Origin: JASHVB01 sp963762885
GTDB lineage: Bacteria; Pseudomonadota; Alphaproteobacteria; Acetobacterales; Acetobacteraceae
Direction: 5' to 3'
DNA: 64,000 bases
Assembly: GCA_963762885.1 (NCBI GenBank)
Contig: CAVXNH010000050.1
Location: 1 to 64,000, forward strand
A program made the translations under genes and the position numbers. Shown piece by piece: positions 49,329-58,731 of the stretch (position 1 is its first letter; the number at the start of each line of letters is the position of its first letter). A model generated the notes under the pieces. That model saw only the letters and a program-made list of their open reading frames with translations, was not told where the DNA came from and ran no database searches.

Positions 49329-50600
49329 ATGGCTGGACGAAAAGGGCCAGGCGACGTCATGGACCGAACAGAGCATGCCCGAACGATCCTTCGCGAGAAC
49401 GATCGCGGTGGCTACACCGTCCCCACTGCTCGGCTCTATCCCTTCCAGTGGAACTGGGACTCCGCCTTCGTCGCCATGGGTTGGGCGACTTTCGATCCCG
49501 CGCGCGCCTGGCAGGAAATTGAGAGCCTGCTACGTGGCCAATGGGATGACGGTCTGATTCCGCAAATCGTGTTTCACGCACCGTCGGACGATTATTTTCC
49601 GGGGTCCGACGTCTGGGGCGTGCGGCACGATCCGCCGACGTCGGGTATCACCCAACCACCTGTCCTCGCCACCGCCGCGCGCCGCGTGCTGGATGCGTCC
49701 GGCGACGAGGACCGAATGGCCGGAATTTTCCCGCGCCTGCTGCGCAACCACCAATGGTGGGAACATGCGCGCGATCCCGGCAAGCGAGGTCTCGTTGCGA
49801 CATTGCACCCCTGGGAAACCGGGATGGACAATTCCCCTGCCTGGGACACGCCGCTTGCTCGCGTGCCGACCACAACGGCCACGGCAATCCGCCGTCGTGA
49901 CACCAGCCACATCGATCCGGCCATGCGTCCCCATGCCGAGGACTACCAGCGTTTCATCCACCTTGTGGATGTGTTCCGTGACTGTGCCTGGGATCCCGTG
50001 CGCATGCTTGCCGCGTCGCCGTTCCTCGTCGCTGACATCGGCACCAACGCGATCCTGCTGCGCGCCGAACGCGATCTGCATGCCCTGGCGACCCGCTTCG
50101 GAACGCACGCCGATCGGACCGAGATCGCCACACGGATCGAGCGCCTGGATACGGCGCTGGAGCGTCTTTGGTCCGATGATCTCGGCCTGTACGTGTCCGA
50201 GGACCTGATCCCGCACACGCAAATCGCAACCGGAACATCTGCCGGCTTTCTCCCGCTATACGCTGGCCACACCGGCGGGCATGCATCCGAGTTGACCGTG
50301 ACGCTCGTTCGTTGGGGCGATCATGCGCCCAGGCTTGTCCCTTCCACCGATCCAAAAAATTCGCGTTTCGAAGCAATGCGCTATTGGCGCGGCCCGGTCT
50401 GGGCTGTCGTGAATTGGATGATCGCCGAAGGCTTTTCCCGCGCAGGCAAGACCGATCTCGCAGCCGGCGTTCGCGAAGCGACACGCACACTGATTGCGAC
50501 CGCCGGTTTCCGCGAATACTTCGACCCGATGTCCGGTGCCGGCCTCGGTGGTGACAACTTCTCCTGGACCGCAGCAATATGGCTTCTGCTGGAACACTGA
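49329..50600 (+). CDS. MGH1-like glycoside hydrolase (GH63-related)
   Basis: A 423-residue alpha/alpha-toroid protein of the type that includes mannosylglycerate hydrolases and GH63 glucosidases. Marks are PFQWNWDSAFVAMGWATFDP, ARAWQEIESLLRGQWDDGLI, PQIVFHAP, RGLVATLHPWETGMDNSPAW with the likely catalytic Asp/Glu region, FEAMRYWRGPVWAVVNWMI and YFDPMSGAGLGGDNFSWTAA. No signal peptide, so cytoplasmic. It could act on mannosylglycerate, glucosylglycerate or a similar osmolyte; the closeness to the trehalose operon fits an osmolyte role. ATG 49359 is an alternative start. Confidence 0.85.
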   Translation: MAGRKGPGDVMDRTEHARTILRENDRGGYTVPTARLYPFQWNWDSAFVAMGWATFDPARAWQEIESLLRGQWDDGLIPQIVFHAPSDDYFPGSDVWGVRHDPPTSGITQPPVLATAARRVLDASGDEDRMAGIFPRLLRNHQWWEHARDPGKRGLVATLHPWETGMDNSPAWDTPLARVPTTTATAIRRRDTSHIDPAMRPHAEDYQRFIHLVDVFRDCAWDPVRMLAASPFLVADIGTNAILLRAERDLHALATRFGTHADRTEIATRIERLDTALERLWSDDLGLYVSEDLIPHTQIATGTSAGFLPLYAGHTGGHASELTVTLVRWGDHAPRLVPSTDPKNSRFEAMRYWRGPVWAVVNWMIAEGFSRAGKTDLAAGVREATRTLIATAGFREYFDPMSGAGLGGDNFSWTAAIWLLLEH

Positions 50601-50639
50601 CGGACGCGTAGAAATCGGCCGATGGGAGATGACGTACAC

Positions 50640-52223
50640 ATGCCCCGCCGCAAGAATGTCCTGTTCATCATTGCAGACCAGTGGCGCGCAGATTGTTTGG
50701 GTTTCCTGGGTCATAAGGCGGTCAGGACTCCGAATCTGGATGCGCTGGCGCGACGCGGCGTCACCTTCACCCGGCATTTCGGGCAGAGTGCGCCGTGCGG
50801 TCCGGCGCGAGCCTCCATGCTGACAGGGCTGTATGTGATGAACCACCGCGTGGTGGCGAACGGCGTGCCGCTCGACGCGCGGCATCCCAACCTGGCGGTG
50901 GAACTGCGCCGCGCCGGGTTGGATCCCGGGCTGGTCGGCTACACGACGACAGTGCCCGACCCGCGCACCACGACGCCGGACGACATCCGTTTTTCCGAAT
51001 GGGGCGATGTGCAGGCGGGTTGGCGAGTGTTTGCCCATTTCGACGAATGGGAGTTTCGCAACTACTTTGCATGGGTGCGCAGCAAGGGCGTAACCCTCCC
51101 CAAGCACCCGAAGTCGTTGTTGGCGCCTGAGGGAATGCCGGGGCCGAGCGCTGCGCCGGCGCGTATTCCTGCCGCCGCGTCTGACACCGCCTGGACCGCA
51201 GAGCATGCGATACGATATCTGCATGCCAGCCGACCGGAGCGTCCCTGGGTGCTGCATTGCGGATTCTACCGGCCGCACCCGCCCTTCTCCGCGCCCGCGC
51301 CCTGGCACGAGGCGGTGAACGCGGCGCATATTCCGCCGGTCATCGCTGCGCCGAGCCTGGAGGCGGAAGCGGCGCAGCACAAGTTGATGCAGTATTGGCT
51401 CGGGGTTCAGCAGCGCGCCAATTACTTCCAGGACTCGTCAGGCACCGTTCAGCCGCTGACCGATGATGAGATCGCGCTGATGCGCCGTGCGTATTATGGC
51501 CTGATTGCCGAGGTGGATGACGCAATCGGCCGGATCCTCGAGGAATTGGCGGCAACCGGGCAGGCCGAGGACACACTGGTGATCTTCACCGCCGACCACG
51601 GCGAGCAACTCGGCGACCATGGCTTGGTCGGCAAGCTGGGTTGGTTCGACCAGAGCTACCATCTGCCCCTGATCATCGTCGATCCGTCGAACGACTCCCT
51701 ACGGAACCGGCGTGTCGAAGTGTTCACCGAGGCGGTGGACCTGATGCCGACCATCCTGGATTGGCTGGATATTCCGGTACCGCGCGCCTGCGAGGGCGCG
51801 TCGCTAATACCGTGGCTGCGTGGCGAGATTCCGGCTGCGTGGCGTGACGCGGTGCATTTCGAATACGATTTGCGCGGCGGCTGGCCCGATCCGCGCCGCC
51901 CCCCGTTCGGGTTGGAAGTCGACCAGGCCGCGATGTGCGCCATGCGCACCGAAGATTGGAAGTACGTGCATTTCGCGGCGCTGCCGCCGGTGTTGTACGA
52001 CCTGCGACGCGATCCGCACGAAACACGGAATGTCGCCAGCGATCCAGCCTATGCGTCGATGCTGGCCGAAGCCGCCGACCGCATGCTGAGCTGGCGCATG
52101 CAGCACGCCGACCGGACGCTGACGCATCTCTGTGCAACACCCCAGGGGCTTGTCGATCGGCGAGGCGACGCCGAACCCCGCGTCATGGCCGGGCTGCCGC
52201 TAGCTCGTCATGGCCGGGCTTGA
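50640..52223 (+). CDS. Sulfatase
   Basis: A 527-residue type I sulfatase-fold enzyme. It has KNVLFIIADQWRADCLGFLG (metal-binding Asp), the sulfatase signature with Cys53 in C-G-P-A-R (target for formylglycine conversion) followed by ASMLTGLY, and FTADHGEQLGDHGLVGK. It would hydrolyse sulfate or phosphonate esters; no signal peptide is seen. I prefer ATG 50640 (GGGAG 11 bases before); ATG 50622 is possible. The last 14 codons and the TGA stop come from a GTCATGGCCGG repeat, so the native C-terminus has been replaced. Confidence 0.88.
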   Translation: MPRRKNVLFIIADQWRADCLGFLGHKAVRTPNLDALARRGVTFTRHFGQSAPCGPARASMLTGLYVMNHRVVANGVPLDARHPNLAVELRRAGLDPGLVGYTTTVPDPRTTTPDDIRFSEWGDVQAGWRVFAHFDEWEFRNYFAWVRSKGVTLPKHPKSLLAPEGMPGPSAAPARIPAAASDTAWTAEHAIRYLHASRPERPWVLHCGFYRPHPPFSAPAPWHEAVNAAHIPPVIAAPSLEAEAAQHKLMQYWLGVQQRANYFQDSSGTVQPLTDDEIALMRRAYYGLIAEVDDAIGRILEELAATGQAEDTLVIFTADHGEQLGDHGLVGKLGWFDQSYHLPLIIVDPSNDSLRNRRVEVFTEAVDLMPTILDWLDIPVPRACEGASLIPWLRGEIPAAWRDAVHFEYDLRGGWPDPRRPPFGLEVDQAAMCAMRTEDWKYVHFAALPPVLYDLRRDPHETRNVASDPAYASMLAEAADRMLSWRMQHADRTLTHLCATPQGLVDRRGDAEPRVMAGLPLARHGRA

Positions 52224-52233
52224 CCCGGCCATC
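52181..52233. repeat. GTCATGGCCGG repeats overlapping the sulfatase 3' end
   Basis: CGTCATGGCCGGGCT occurs twice (from 52181 and 52206), the second followed by the pairing half TGACCCGGCCAT. The sulfatase stop codon is the TGA within GGCTTGACCCGG. The remaining bases to 52295 hold nothing else recognisable. Confidence 0.8.
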
Positions 52234-52295
52234 TATCGCGGCACCTCAATTGCGTAATTTGGCCCCTCAAGCCTCGCTCGCGGTGCCCCCGACCA

Positions 52296-53534
52296 TCACC
52301 GTGCCGCGACCCGGGCCTTGTCGAAATCGGGCACGTTGCTGGCCGACGCACTCAGCATCGACGATTTCGTAACTTTGAGTGCTGCGGCCGCGGTCTCGTT
52401 TTCGGTGATCTTCGCCATCACGGCTTCCCGCGCACGTTCGAAATACTCCCGGTTGGTGGCGACGAACTCCCGCGACTTCCGCAATCCGGCGAGATAGCCG
52501 TTGATCTCCGGCACCACATAGCGCGCCACCATGTCCCAGCTTCGCATGGTGTTTTCCGGATTGGCCCAGTCATGCACGAAGCCGACCACCGTGCCGAAAC
52601 CACCGCTGATTTCCAGCACCTCCTTGATCCGCTTCACCAGGTCGTCCGGCGTGCCGATCGTTGCCACGGCGCCAGCCGAGAACGCGCTCATGTCCACCGC
52701 CTCATCCGGAGTCTTGAATGGCTTCGCACCGGGCCGTTGCAGCGTGCCGGTAATGTACTCGTTATGGTGACGCATCAGCCCATCGCGGGCTTCCGCGCGC
52801 GCCTTTTCGCGGGTTTCGGCGATGTGCCAGCTCAGCAGCACGTGCCAGTTCTTACGATCTACCGTCTTACCGTGCTTGGCGGCGGCGGCCTCGGCAAATC
52901 CCCATTGCGTCGGCAGTGCGTTGAGACCTTCGTTCGACAGCGATCCGATCGAGATGATGCCGATGCCATGCTTGCCCGCGAGGGTCATGCCAGACGGGCT
53001 GATTTGCGAGGCTACGGCAAACGGCATGTCCTCCTGCAACGGCAGCAGTTGCAGCGCTGCATCGTTGAGCGTGAACCAGTCGCTTTTCATAGTGATGCGC
53101 TCGCCGTTGAACAGGCGGCGGATGACGGTGATGGCCTCGTCCTGTCGGTCGCGCAGTAGCATCGGATCAACGCCGAGCGTGTGGGCATCCGATGCGAGCG
53201 CCCCCGGACCCGATCCGAAAATCACCCGCCCGCCGGTCATGTGGTCGAGTTGCACCATGCGTTGCGCGACATGAAACGGGTGATGATAAGGCAGCGAGAC
53301 AACCCCGGTCGCGAGCTTGATTCGCTTCGACCGCTCGCCAGCCGCGGCCAGGAACATCTCGGGCGATGCGATTATCTCCCAACCGCTGGAATGGTGTTCG
53401 CCGCACCAGAACTCGTCGTAGCCAAGTCGGTCCAGGTGCTCCACGAGGTCGAGATCGCGGCGGAATTGCAGCATCGGATGCTCGCCGATCGGGTGATGCG
53501 GGGCGAGGAAGGCGCCAAAATTCAGCCGTGGCAT
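52296..53534 (-). CDS. LLM class flavin-dependent monooxygenase
   Basis: A 412-residue bacterial-luciferase-like oxidoreductase of the long alkanal-monooxygenase type. Marks are LNFGAFLAPHHPIGEHPM, RLGYDEFWCGEHHSSGWEII, LATGVVSLPYHHPFHVAQRM, HMTGGRVIFGSGPGAL and GIGIISIGSLSNEGL. The His-rich active-site region fits an FMNH2-using enzyme, distinct from the F420-type pair at 9.6-11.4 kb. Substrate unknown, perhaps a terpene or hydrocarbon derivative. ATG 53534 has AGGAGA 7 bases upstream. Confidence 0.9.
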   Translation of the reverse strand: MPRLNFGAFLAPHHPIGEHPMLQFRRDLDLVEHLDRLGYDEFWCGEHHSSGWEIIASPEMFLAAAGERSKRIKLATGVVSLPYHHPFHVAQRMVQLDHMTGGRVIFGSGPGALASDAHTLGVDPMLLRDRQDEAITVIRRLFNGERITMKSDWFTLNDAALQLLPLQEDMPFAVASQISPSGMTLAGKHGIGIISIGSLSNEGLNALPTQWGFAEAAAAKHGKTVDRKNWHVLLSWHIAETREKARAEARDGLMRHHNEYITGTLQRPGAKPFKTPDEAVDMSAFSAGAVATIGTPDDLVKRIKEVLEISGGFGTVVGFVHDWANPENTMRSWDMVARYVVPEINGYLAGLRKSREFVATNREYFERAREAVMAKITENETAAAALKVTKSSMLSASASNVPDFDKARVAAR

Positions 53535-53653
53535 GATGGGATCTCCTAGGTCGTTATGGCGTCGATGAGGAGTGGAGGTGACAGTGTGGGGCCCGATTGT
53601 CCGATGGCAACGGCAAATCGGCAAGGTGTTCCCGATGGACCGCTGCTGCTACC

Positions 53654-55108
53654 CTAATGCAGCACGAGCGGCAGGCTCAGCACGGTCAGACCGATGAAAG
53701 TGTATCCCACCATCAAAAACAGCAGTGGCAGCTCACATAGCAATGCCTGCCGGCGCGAGGGGAAAGTCCGTTGTGCGATGATGTGTGCGAGATAGACACT
53801 GGCAATATGGCCAAGTAGAATCAGCCCCACTTCAATGTGCCATGCCTGTCCCATGTCCAACGGCCCCGGTTCGGCCGACAATCTTGGAAGCGCAAGAAGG
53901 TTCCACCCAACGCCGAATGGATCGGATAGCAAGAACGGGATCACCGGGATCACTGTCAGCAGGAGGGTCCAGGAATGTGCCAGCATATAAGCCAGCGCGA
54001 TCGGAATAAGAGAGAACGCAAAGCGTAGCGCCAGGTTGCGCACCGGCACCGCCCCACCTGTCATTGCTCGCATCGCCGCCATGGCCAAGATGTAGATTGC
54101 GAAATAGACGAACGGTGCGGCAATCAGTCCGCCACGCTGATAGACGTAGTAGCCCGGCGCCAATATCGCCTGCGCGCGCGCCATGTCGTCGCCCCATAGC
54201 GGGTGCAGCCATGTCATCAGGTTTTGCCAGTACAGTCCAGCCCAGAACGACGTCTGCCAGACACCGTCATAGGTTGTTCCGGCCAGCATGAACAACACGA
54301 ACAGCAGCAGGCTGAGGTGCCGCGGGTACTCTTCCAGAGTGCCTGAGAGCAGTGGACGCGGGCGAGCGAGCCAGACTCTATTTCCGGGCGACGCGTCACG
54401 CTCGTAGGCGATCGGTGCGACCGTCCCAGTGATGCGGAAGAACACGCTGAACAGTTCCGCGTGACGGAACCATGTATCGCGGCCGAACAGTGCGGCGCCG
54501 GCAGCGGTCAGTGCGGTGTAGGTCAGCAACGCCCACGCCAGCAGGGAAGGGCTAGGCGGTGCCATCAACTCAAGCCAAGTCAGCGCCAGATAGAGGATAA
54601 AGGCCGGCCAGAAGGCGAGTGCCGCCGGATAGCGCAGCAGCGGCTGGTCTCCCACATGCAGCAAGCGCATCAGACCATGCCATGGATTGACGATCTGGAA
54701 CATGTCACCGAGCACGGCCGTGACGACCGTGAGGCCAAGCATCATGCCGACCCAGAACAATGTCGGCGCAAGGTTGGCAACCGGACTTGGCGTCCCCCAC
54801 AGGCCGACGACGATCGTCAGACCCAGCAATGTGATCGCAACTCCCTGTCCGAGCACAATCAGCACGCGACTCAAGCGAAGGACCGGAACAGGGGCGGTTT
54901 CTAACGGTGTCGGCGCTCGCGGCATCAGCGCAAGAACCGCGAACGTCAGCAGCAGCGTGATGGCACACGTGTAGACGTAAAGCGAGAACGGGATCGGCAG
55001 GTCGTAGGGCGTCACCAACGAGTGGGCGTGCGCCGCCTTGCTGCCAGCCCAGACCGCGGCGATCGCGGCTGCCAGTCCGAGAACCGGCCGCCTTGTCGTG
55101 TGCCTCAC
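53654..55108 (-). CDS. Polytopic membrane protein with HAH motif, function unknown
   Basis: A 484-residue integral membrane protein with a cleavable-like N-terminus (LGLAAAIAAVWAGSKAAHAH), a mature start HSLVTPYDLPIPFSLYVYT and about 11-12 membrane helices. A conserved-looking DPFGVGWNLL and a final block (WHIEVGLILLGHIASVYLAH) carry His residues that could bind metal. Similar membrane proteins have been database-labelled fenitrothion hydrolase, but I cannot verify that here. Its ATG overlaps the stop of the LVIVD gene (ATGA), so the two products are made together. Confidence 0.75.
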   Translation of the reverse strand: MRHTTRRPVLGLAAAIAAVWAGSKAAHAHSLVTPYDLPIPFSLYVYTCAITLLLTFAVLALMPRAPTPLETAPVPVLRLSRVLIVLGQGVAITLLGLTIVVGLWGTPSPVANLAPTLFWVGMMLGLTVVTAVLGDMFQIVNPWHGLMRLLHVGDQPLLRYPAALAFWPAFILYLALTWLELMAPPSPSLLAWALLTYTALTAAGAALFGRDTWFRHAELFSVFFRITGTVAPIAYERDASPGNRVWLARPRPLLSGTLEEYPRHLSLLLFVLFMLAGTTYDGVWQTSFWAGLYWQNLMTWLHPLWGDDMARAQAILAPGYYVYQRGGLIAAPFVYFAIYILAMAAMRAMTGGAVPVRNLALRFAFSLIPIALAYMLAHSWTLLLTVIPVIPFLLSDPFGVGWNLLALPRLSAEPGPLDMGQAWHIEVGLILLGHIASVYLAHIIAQRTFPSRRQALLCELPLLFLMVGYTFIGLTVLSLPLVLH

Positions 55109-56656
55109 ATTACGTCGTCACCGGGGCCGATCTTCAGCAGGTCCGCGCCAACCACGTCGGGATTGGTGACGCGCACCACCTGGAAGCCGTTATCCTGCGA
55201 GGTGAACCACACCTCAGTCGTGCCATCTCGCCGCTTCAGGATGCGCAGGAACGACGACGTCCAATCCGCGGTGCGGTTCAATGTTACACCGCCGGAGCCA
55301 GTGTAGTTCTGTAGATTCGAACCGGGTAGATCCTTGGTTCCTTGTGCCGGCGGCTTGTAATACGCGACTTCACGCGGGTGATACGGGTCGCGAATGTCGA
55401 AGGCGCGCAGCCCGGCTTCGAAGAAGCTGCACACCAGCAGCCGTGCATCGCGCGCGTCGTCCACGTTGCAATAGTGGCTGTCGTAGACGAAGATCGGATT
55501 GGTTGCTTCGCCCATCGTCATCGAGCAATTCATCGGGTCGTGCACTTCCAGCATCAGCTTGGCGACTTCGCGCGGCTTGGTATCGTCGGAGATGTCGATG
55601 ATCTTGGGAAACCCGAACGGCGGCAGTTGTTGCGCACAGGCGGCAGCGCGGCTGGAGGCTCCGCCTCCTCCGGATCCCAGTTCCTGAGTGAAAATGAGGT
55701 ATGGCTTGCCGGCGATTGTCACCGGCAGTGCAGCCTGCGACTGGCCGCCATCCTTCCAGAACAACGTACTGACCTGACGCACCTGCGGGCTTGGCTTGTG
55801 GGCAGCGACATCGCTGGTATCGAGCACGATCAGCCCCTCCGGCCCGAACGAACTGGAGCCCACCGGCGCGGTAAAATACCCGGGCTGAGGGCTGTACATG
55901 CGTGTGCCGTCGGCGTTGAAGTTGGGGTCGTGAGGGCGTCCGTCGCCGGTGAATTTCCAGGTTTCGACAAGTTTGGGATGCGCTGCGTCTGTTGTATCGA
56001 CGATCGGCATCGTCCCGCCAATGCCTCGGAAGCCCTGCGTGATGTAGTAAAAATTGCCGTCAGGAGTCCAGTTTCCCGCATGCGCATGGCTGTCCGGAAT
56101 TTGTAGATTGGCTTTCAGCACCGGGTGTCGGCAGTCGGACACATCATAGATTTCGAACCCGTTGCCGATGCCGGTGCCGTTCTCGGCTTCAGCGCCGCCC
56201 AGCAGCTTGCGAGCCTGGTTGACGTGCAGCGACTCCCAGGGATCGCGCATGGTTGGCGTGTCGATGTACTCCACCGCCTTCGGATGAGCCGGATCGGCTA
56301 CGTCAACCACCACCACGCCACGATGCTGCTGCCGAGGGCTGTTGGCAGTGTCGTAGTAAGCGCAATCGCCAAACCATGCCATCTGCCAACTCGCACCCTC
56401 GCCCTGCGACTGCCCGACCAACTCCATGTTGCAATGGAACCCTTGGGACGATGCGCCGCCGAAGCGCTCGGCCAGGCTCGTGGCGCCTTGCAGGCCACTT
56501 TCGGCCCGCGATCCCGGGCCGCATTTCGCTTTTGGAACCGGAGCAGCCCAGGGCGTTGGCGCAGGGGAAACGTCTGCGGCGAACGAACCGGTGACTGCAT
56601 GCAAGCCAAAACAGCGCCGACAATCCAACGAGCGCGCGCAACGCTAACAAAGGCAT
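55105..56656 (-). CDS. Exported LVIVD repeat protein, frameshift in the signal peptide
   Basis: A secreted beta-propeller-like protein of about 516 residues. LVIVD-type repeats include VVVVDVADPAHPKAVEYIDT, FEIYDVSDCRHPVLKANLQI, MPIVDTTDAAHPKLVETWKF and LRAFDIRDPYHPREVAYYKP. The natural start is ATG 56656 (GGGGGAG 9 bases before), giving PLLALRALVGLSALF. The signal continues GLHAVTGSFAADVSP only if one base of the four-base run at 56608-56611 is removed. As written, only an unnatural start gives the open frame. Cys in HCNMEL, FGDCAYYD, CSMTMG and HYCNVD suit an exported protein. Confidence 0.82.
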
Positions 56657-56812
56657 GACCGTTTCTCCCCCCCCTATCCCTGCTTTGCTCCTAAGTTCAA
56701 GCCGCGCTGAAGGCAAGCGTGCCACTGTCGCCCCGCCCAGGCGGCTTGACGGCCGTGGATCACACGGGACTACAGTCGCGCACAACGCGATCAATCGACG
56801 AGGGGAAGGAAC

Positions 56813-57886
56813 ATGGTGCAGGCGGGAGACTCCAAGGGCGAATACCGCGGCCTGTCGTATCGGAACGATGCTGACCTGAAGGCCTGGCTGGCGAAGCGGC
56901 CACCGGAAACAGCGCTGGAACCGGATCTTCCGATTATCGATCCACACCATCATTTCTGGGATACCCCGCAGCGCGGCCAGTACTTCCTCCCTGAACTGCT
57001 GGCCGATATCGGCGGTGGCCACAACATCTTCGCCACGGTCTTCCTCGAGTGCCAGTCGATGTACCGCAAGGACGGTCCTCGGGAAATGGCGCCGGTGGGC
57101 GAGGTCGAGTTCGTCAACGGCATTTCGGCAATGAGTGCGTCGGGCAATTACGGGCCTTGCCGCGTCGCCGAAGCCATCATCGGCCATGCGGACCTCACCA
57201 TCGGAGCGCGAGTCCGAGACGTATTGGAGGCCCAAATTGCCGTCGGCGGCGGACGGTTCCGCGGCATCCGCTACGGCGTCTCGCACGATGCCAGCGATGC
57301 TATCAGCAAGTTCATCTCGCGTGCGGTTCCGCCACACCTGGTACGGGAACCGCTGTTCCGCGAAGGTTTCGCCCAGCTTGCCAAACTTGGTCTCAGCTTC
57401 GAGTCCTGGCAGTATCATCCGCAACTACCGGACGCGATCGATCTGGCCCGCGCTTTTCCCGACACAACCATCATTCTGAATCACGTCGGCGGCGTGCTCG
57501 GCATTGGCCCCTATTCCGGTCGCCGGCAGGAGATACTTGCCGGCTGGCGGCAGGACATTCGCGAGTTGGCCAAGTGTCCGAATGTCAACGTCAAGTTGGG
57601 CGGCATCGGCATGACGTCATTCGGCTTCGACTTCCACGAACGTGATGTGCCCCCATCGTCCGAGGAACTCGCCGCGGCGTGGCGCCAATATGTCGAGCCC
57701 TGTATCGAGGCGTTCGGCGTCAACCGCTGCATGTTCGAGAGCAACTTTCCGCCGGACAAGCAATCCTGCGGCTATACCGAACTGTGGAATGCTTTCAAGC
57801 GCATCACCTCCGGCGTGTCGGCGGCAGAAAAAGCCGCGCTTTACAGCGGCACTGCTGCGCGCGTGTACCACCTCGCCGAACACTGA
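56813..57886 (+). CDS. Amidohydrolase family protein (COG3618-like)
   Basis: A 357-residue metal-dependent TIM-barrel hydrolase. The metal motif IIDPHHHFWD near residue 43, GRFRGIRYGVSHD, FESWQYHPQLPDAID, ILNHVGGVLG and FESNFPPDKQSCGY are typical of the lactonase/2-pyrone-dicarboxylate hydrolase-like group. The ATG follows GGGGAAGG. It is first of a co-directional run with an SDR and an HD-domain protein, so it probably hydrolyses a lactone in the same pathway. Substrate not evident. Confidence 0.9.
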   Translation: MVQAGDSKGEYRGLSYRNDADLKAWLAKRPPETALEPDLPIIDPHHHFWDTPQRGQYFLPELLADIGGGHNIFATVFLECQSMYRKDGPREMAPVGEVEFVNGISAMSASGNYGPCRVAEAIIGHADLTIGARVRDVLEAQIAVGGGRFRGIRYGVSHDASDAISKFISRAVPPHLVREPLFREGFAQLAKLGLSFESWQYHPQLPDAIDLARAFPDTTIILNHVGGVLGIGPYSGRRQEILAGWRQDIRELAKCPNVNVKLGGIGMTSFGFDFHERDVPPSSEELAAAWRQYVEPCIEAFGVNRCMFESNFPPDKQSCGYTELWNAFKRITSGVSAAEKAALYSGTAARVYHLAEH

Positions 57887-57907
57887 TTGTCGTCAAGGAG
57901 TTTGCCT

Positions 57908-58657
57908 ATGGGAAAGCTTGAGGGAAAAGTTGCGTTGGTAACTGGCTCGGGCCGCAATATCGGCCGTGCGACGGTGTTGAAACTGGCCAGGGAAGGCGCC
58001 CACGTCGTGGTCAACGCCCGCTCGAATCAGTCTGAGGCAGACGCTGTAGTGCGCGAAGCCCAGGACCTTGGCGTCAAGGCGCTCGCCGTCATTGCCGACA
58101 TCGCGAACAAGGCGCAGGTCGAGGCGATGGCGGCGCGGGCATTATCGGAGTTCGGCCGCGTCGATATTCTGATCAACAACGCCGCCATCCGGCCGCACAA
58201 GCCATTCACGGAATTGACAGCGGAGGATTGGGAAGCGGTGAGGGGCGTGGTCCTCGACGGGGCACTGTACCTCACGCGTGCGGTCATCGAGTCGATGGTC
58301 AAGCACCAATATGGCCGCATCTTGTTCTTCACCGGCGAAGGTGCGTTCGTCGGCGGCAGCGGACGTGCCCATGTCTCTGCGGCCAAGATGGGGCTGGTAG
58401 GTTTCGCACGCGGGCTGGCATCCGAGTTCGCGCCGCACAACATCCGGGTCAACGTGGTGTCGCCAGGCAGCATCGATACCATGCGCGCGAATCCCGAGTG
58501 GTACCAGGGGCGGACACCGAACGCAGCCGGTATTCCGCTGGGCCGTCAAGGAGCCGTGGACGAGATCGCCGCCACCTGCCTGTTCCTGGTCAGCGACGAC
58601 GCGGGCTTCATCACTGGCCAGACAATCCACGTCAACGGCGGGAGCGCATATTACTAA
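57908..58657 (+). CDS. SDR family protein lacking the catalytic Tyr
   Basis: A 249-residue short-chain dehydrogenase-like protein. The cofactor motif VTGSGRNIGRAT, the ILINNAA motif and the C-terminal PGSIDTMRANPEWYQG and GQTIHVNGG are normal. At the active site the YxxxK motif is replaced: H155-V156-S-A-A-K160 has Val where Tyr is expected, and the upstream Ser position reads T142-G143-E144. Lys and Asn are kept. It may bind NAD(P) without classic reduction or use another residue. AAGGAG lies 7 bases before ATG 57908. Confidence 0.88.
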   Translation: MGKLEGKVALVTGSGRNIGRATVLKLAREGAHVVVNARSNQSEADAVVREAQDLGVKALAVIADIANKAQVEAMAARALSEFGRVDILINNAAIRPHKPFTELTAEDWEAVRGVVLDGALYLTRAVIESMVKHQYGRILFFTGEGAFVGGSGRAHVSAAKMGLVGFARGLASEFAPHNIRVNVVSPGSIDTMRANPEWYQGRTPNAAGIPLGRQGAVDEIAATCLFLVSDDAGFITGQTIHVNGGSAYY

Positions 58658-58731
58658 TCTGGCCAACATCGACGTGATCGGGCGCATGCTGCTAGGCTGC
58701 GTCAACAACTCTGCGGGCAAGGAGGAATTCA

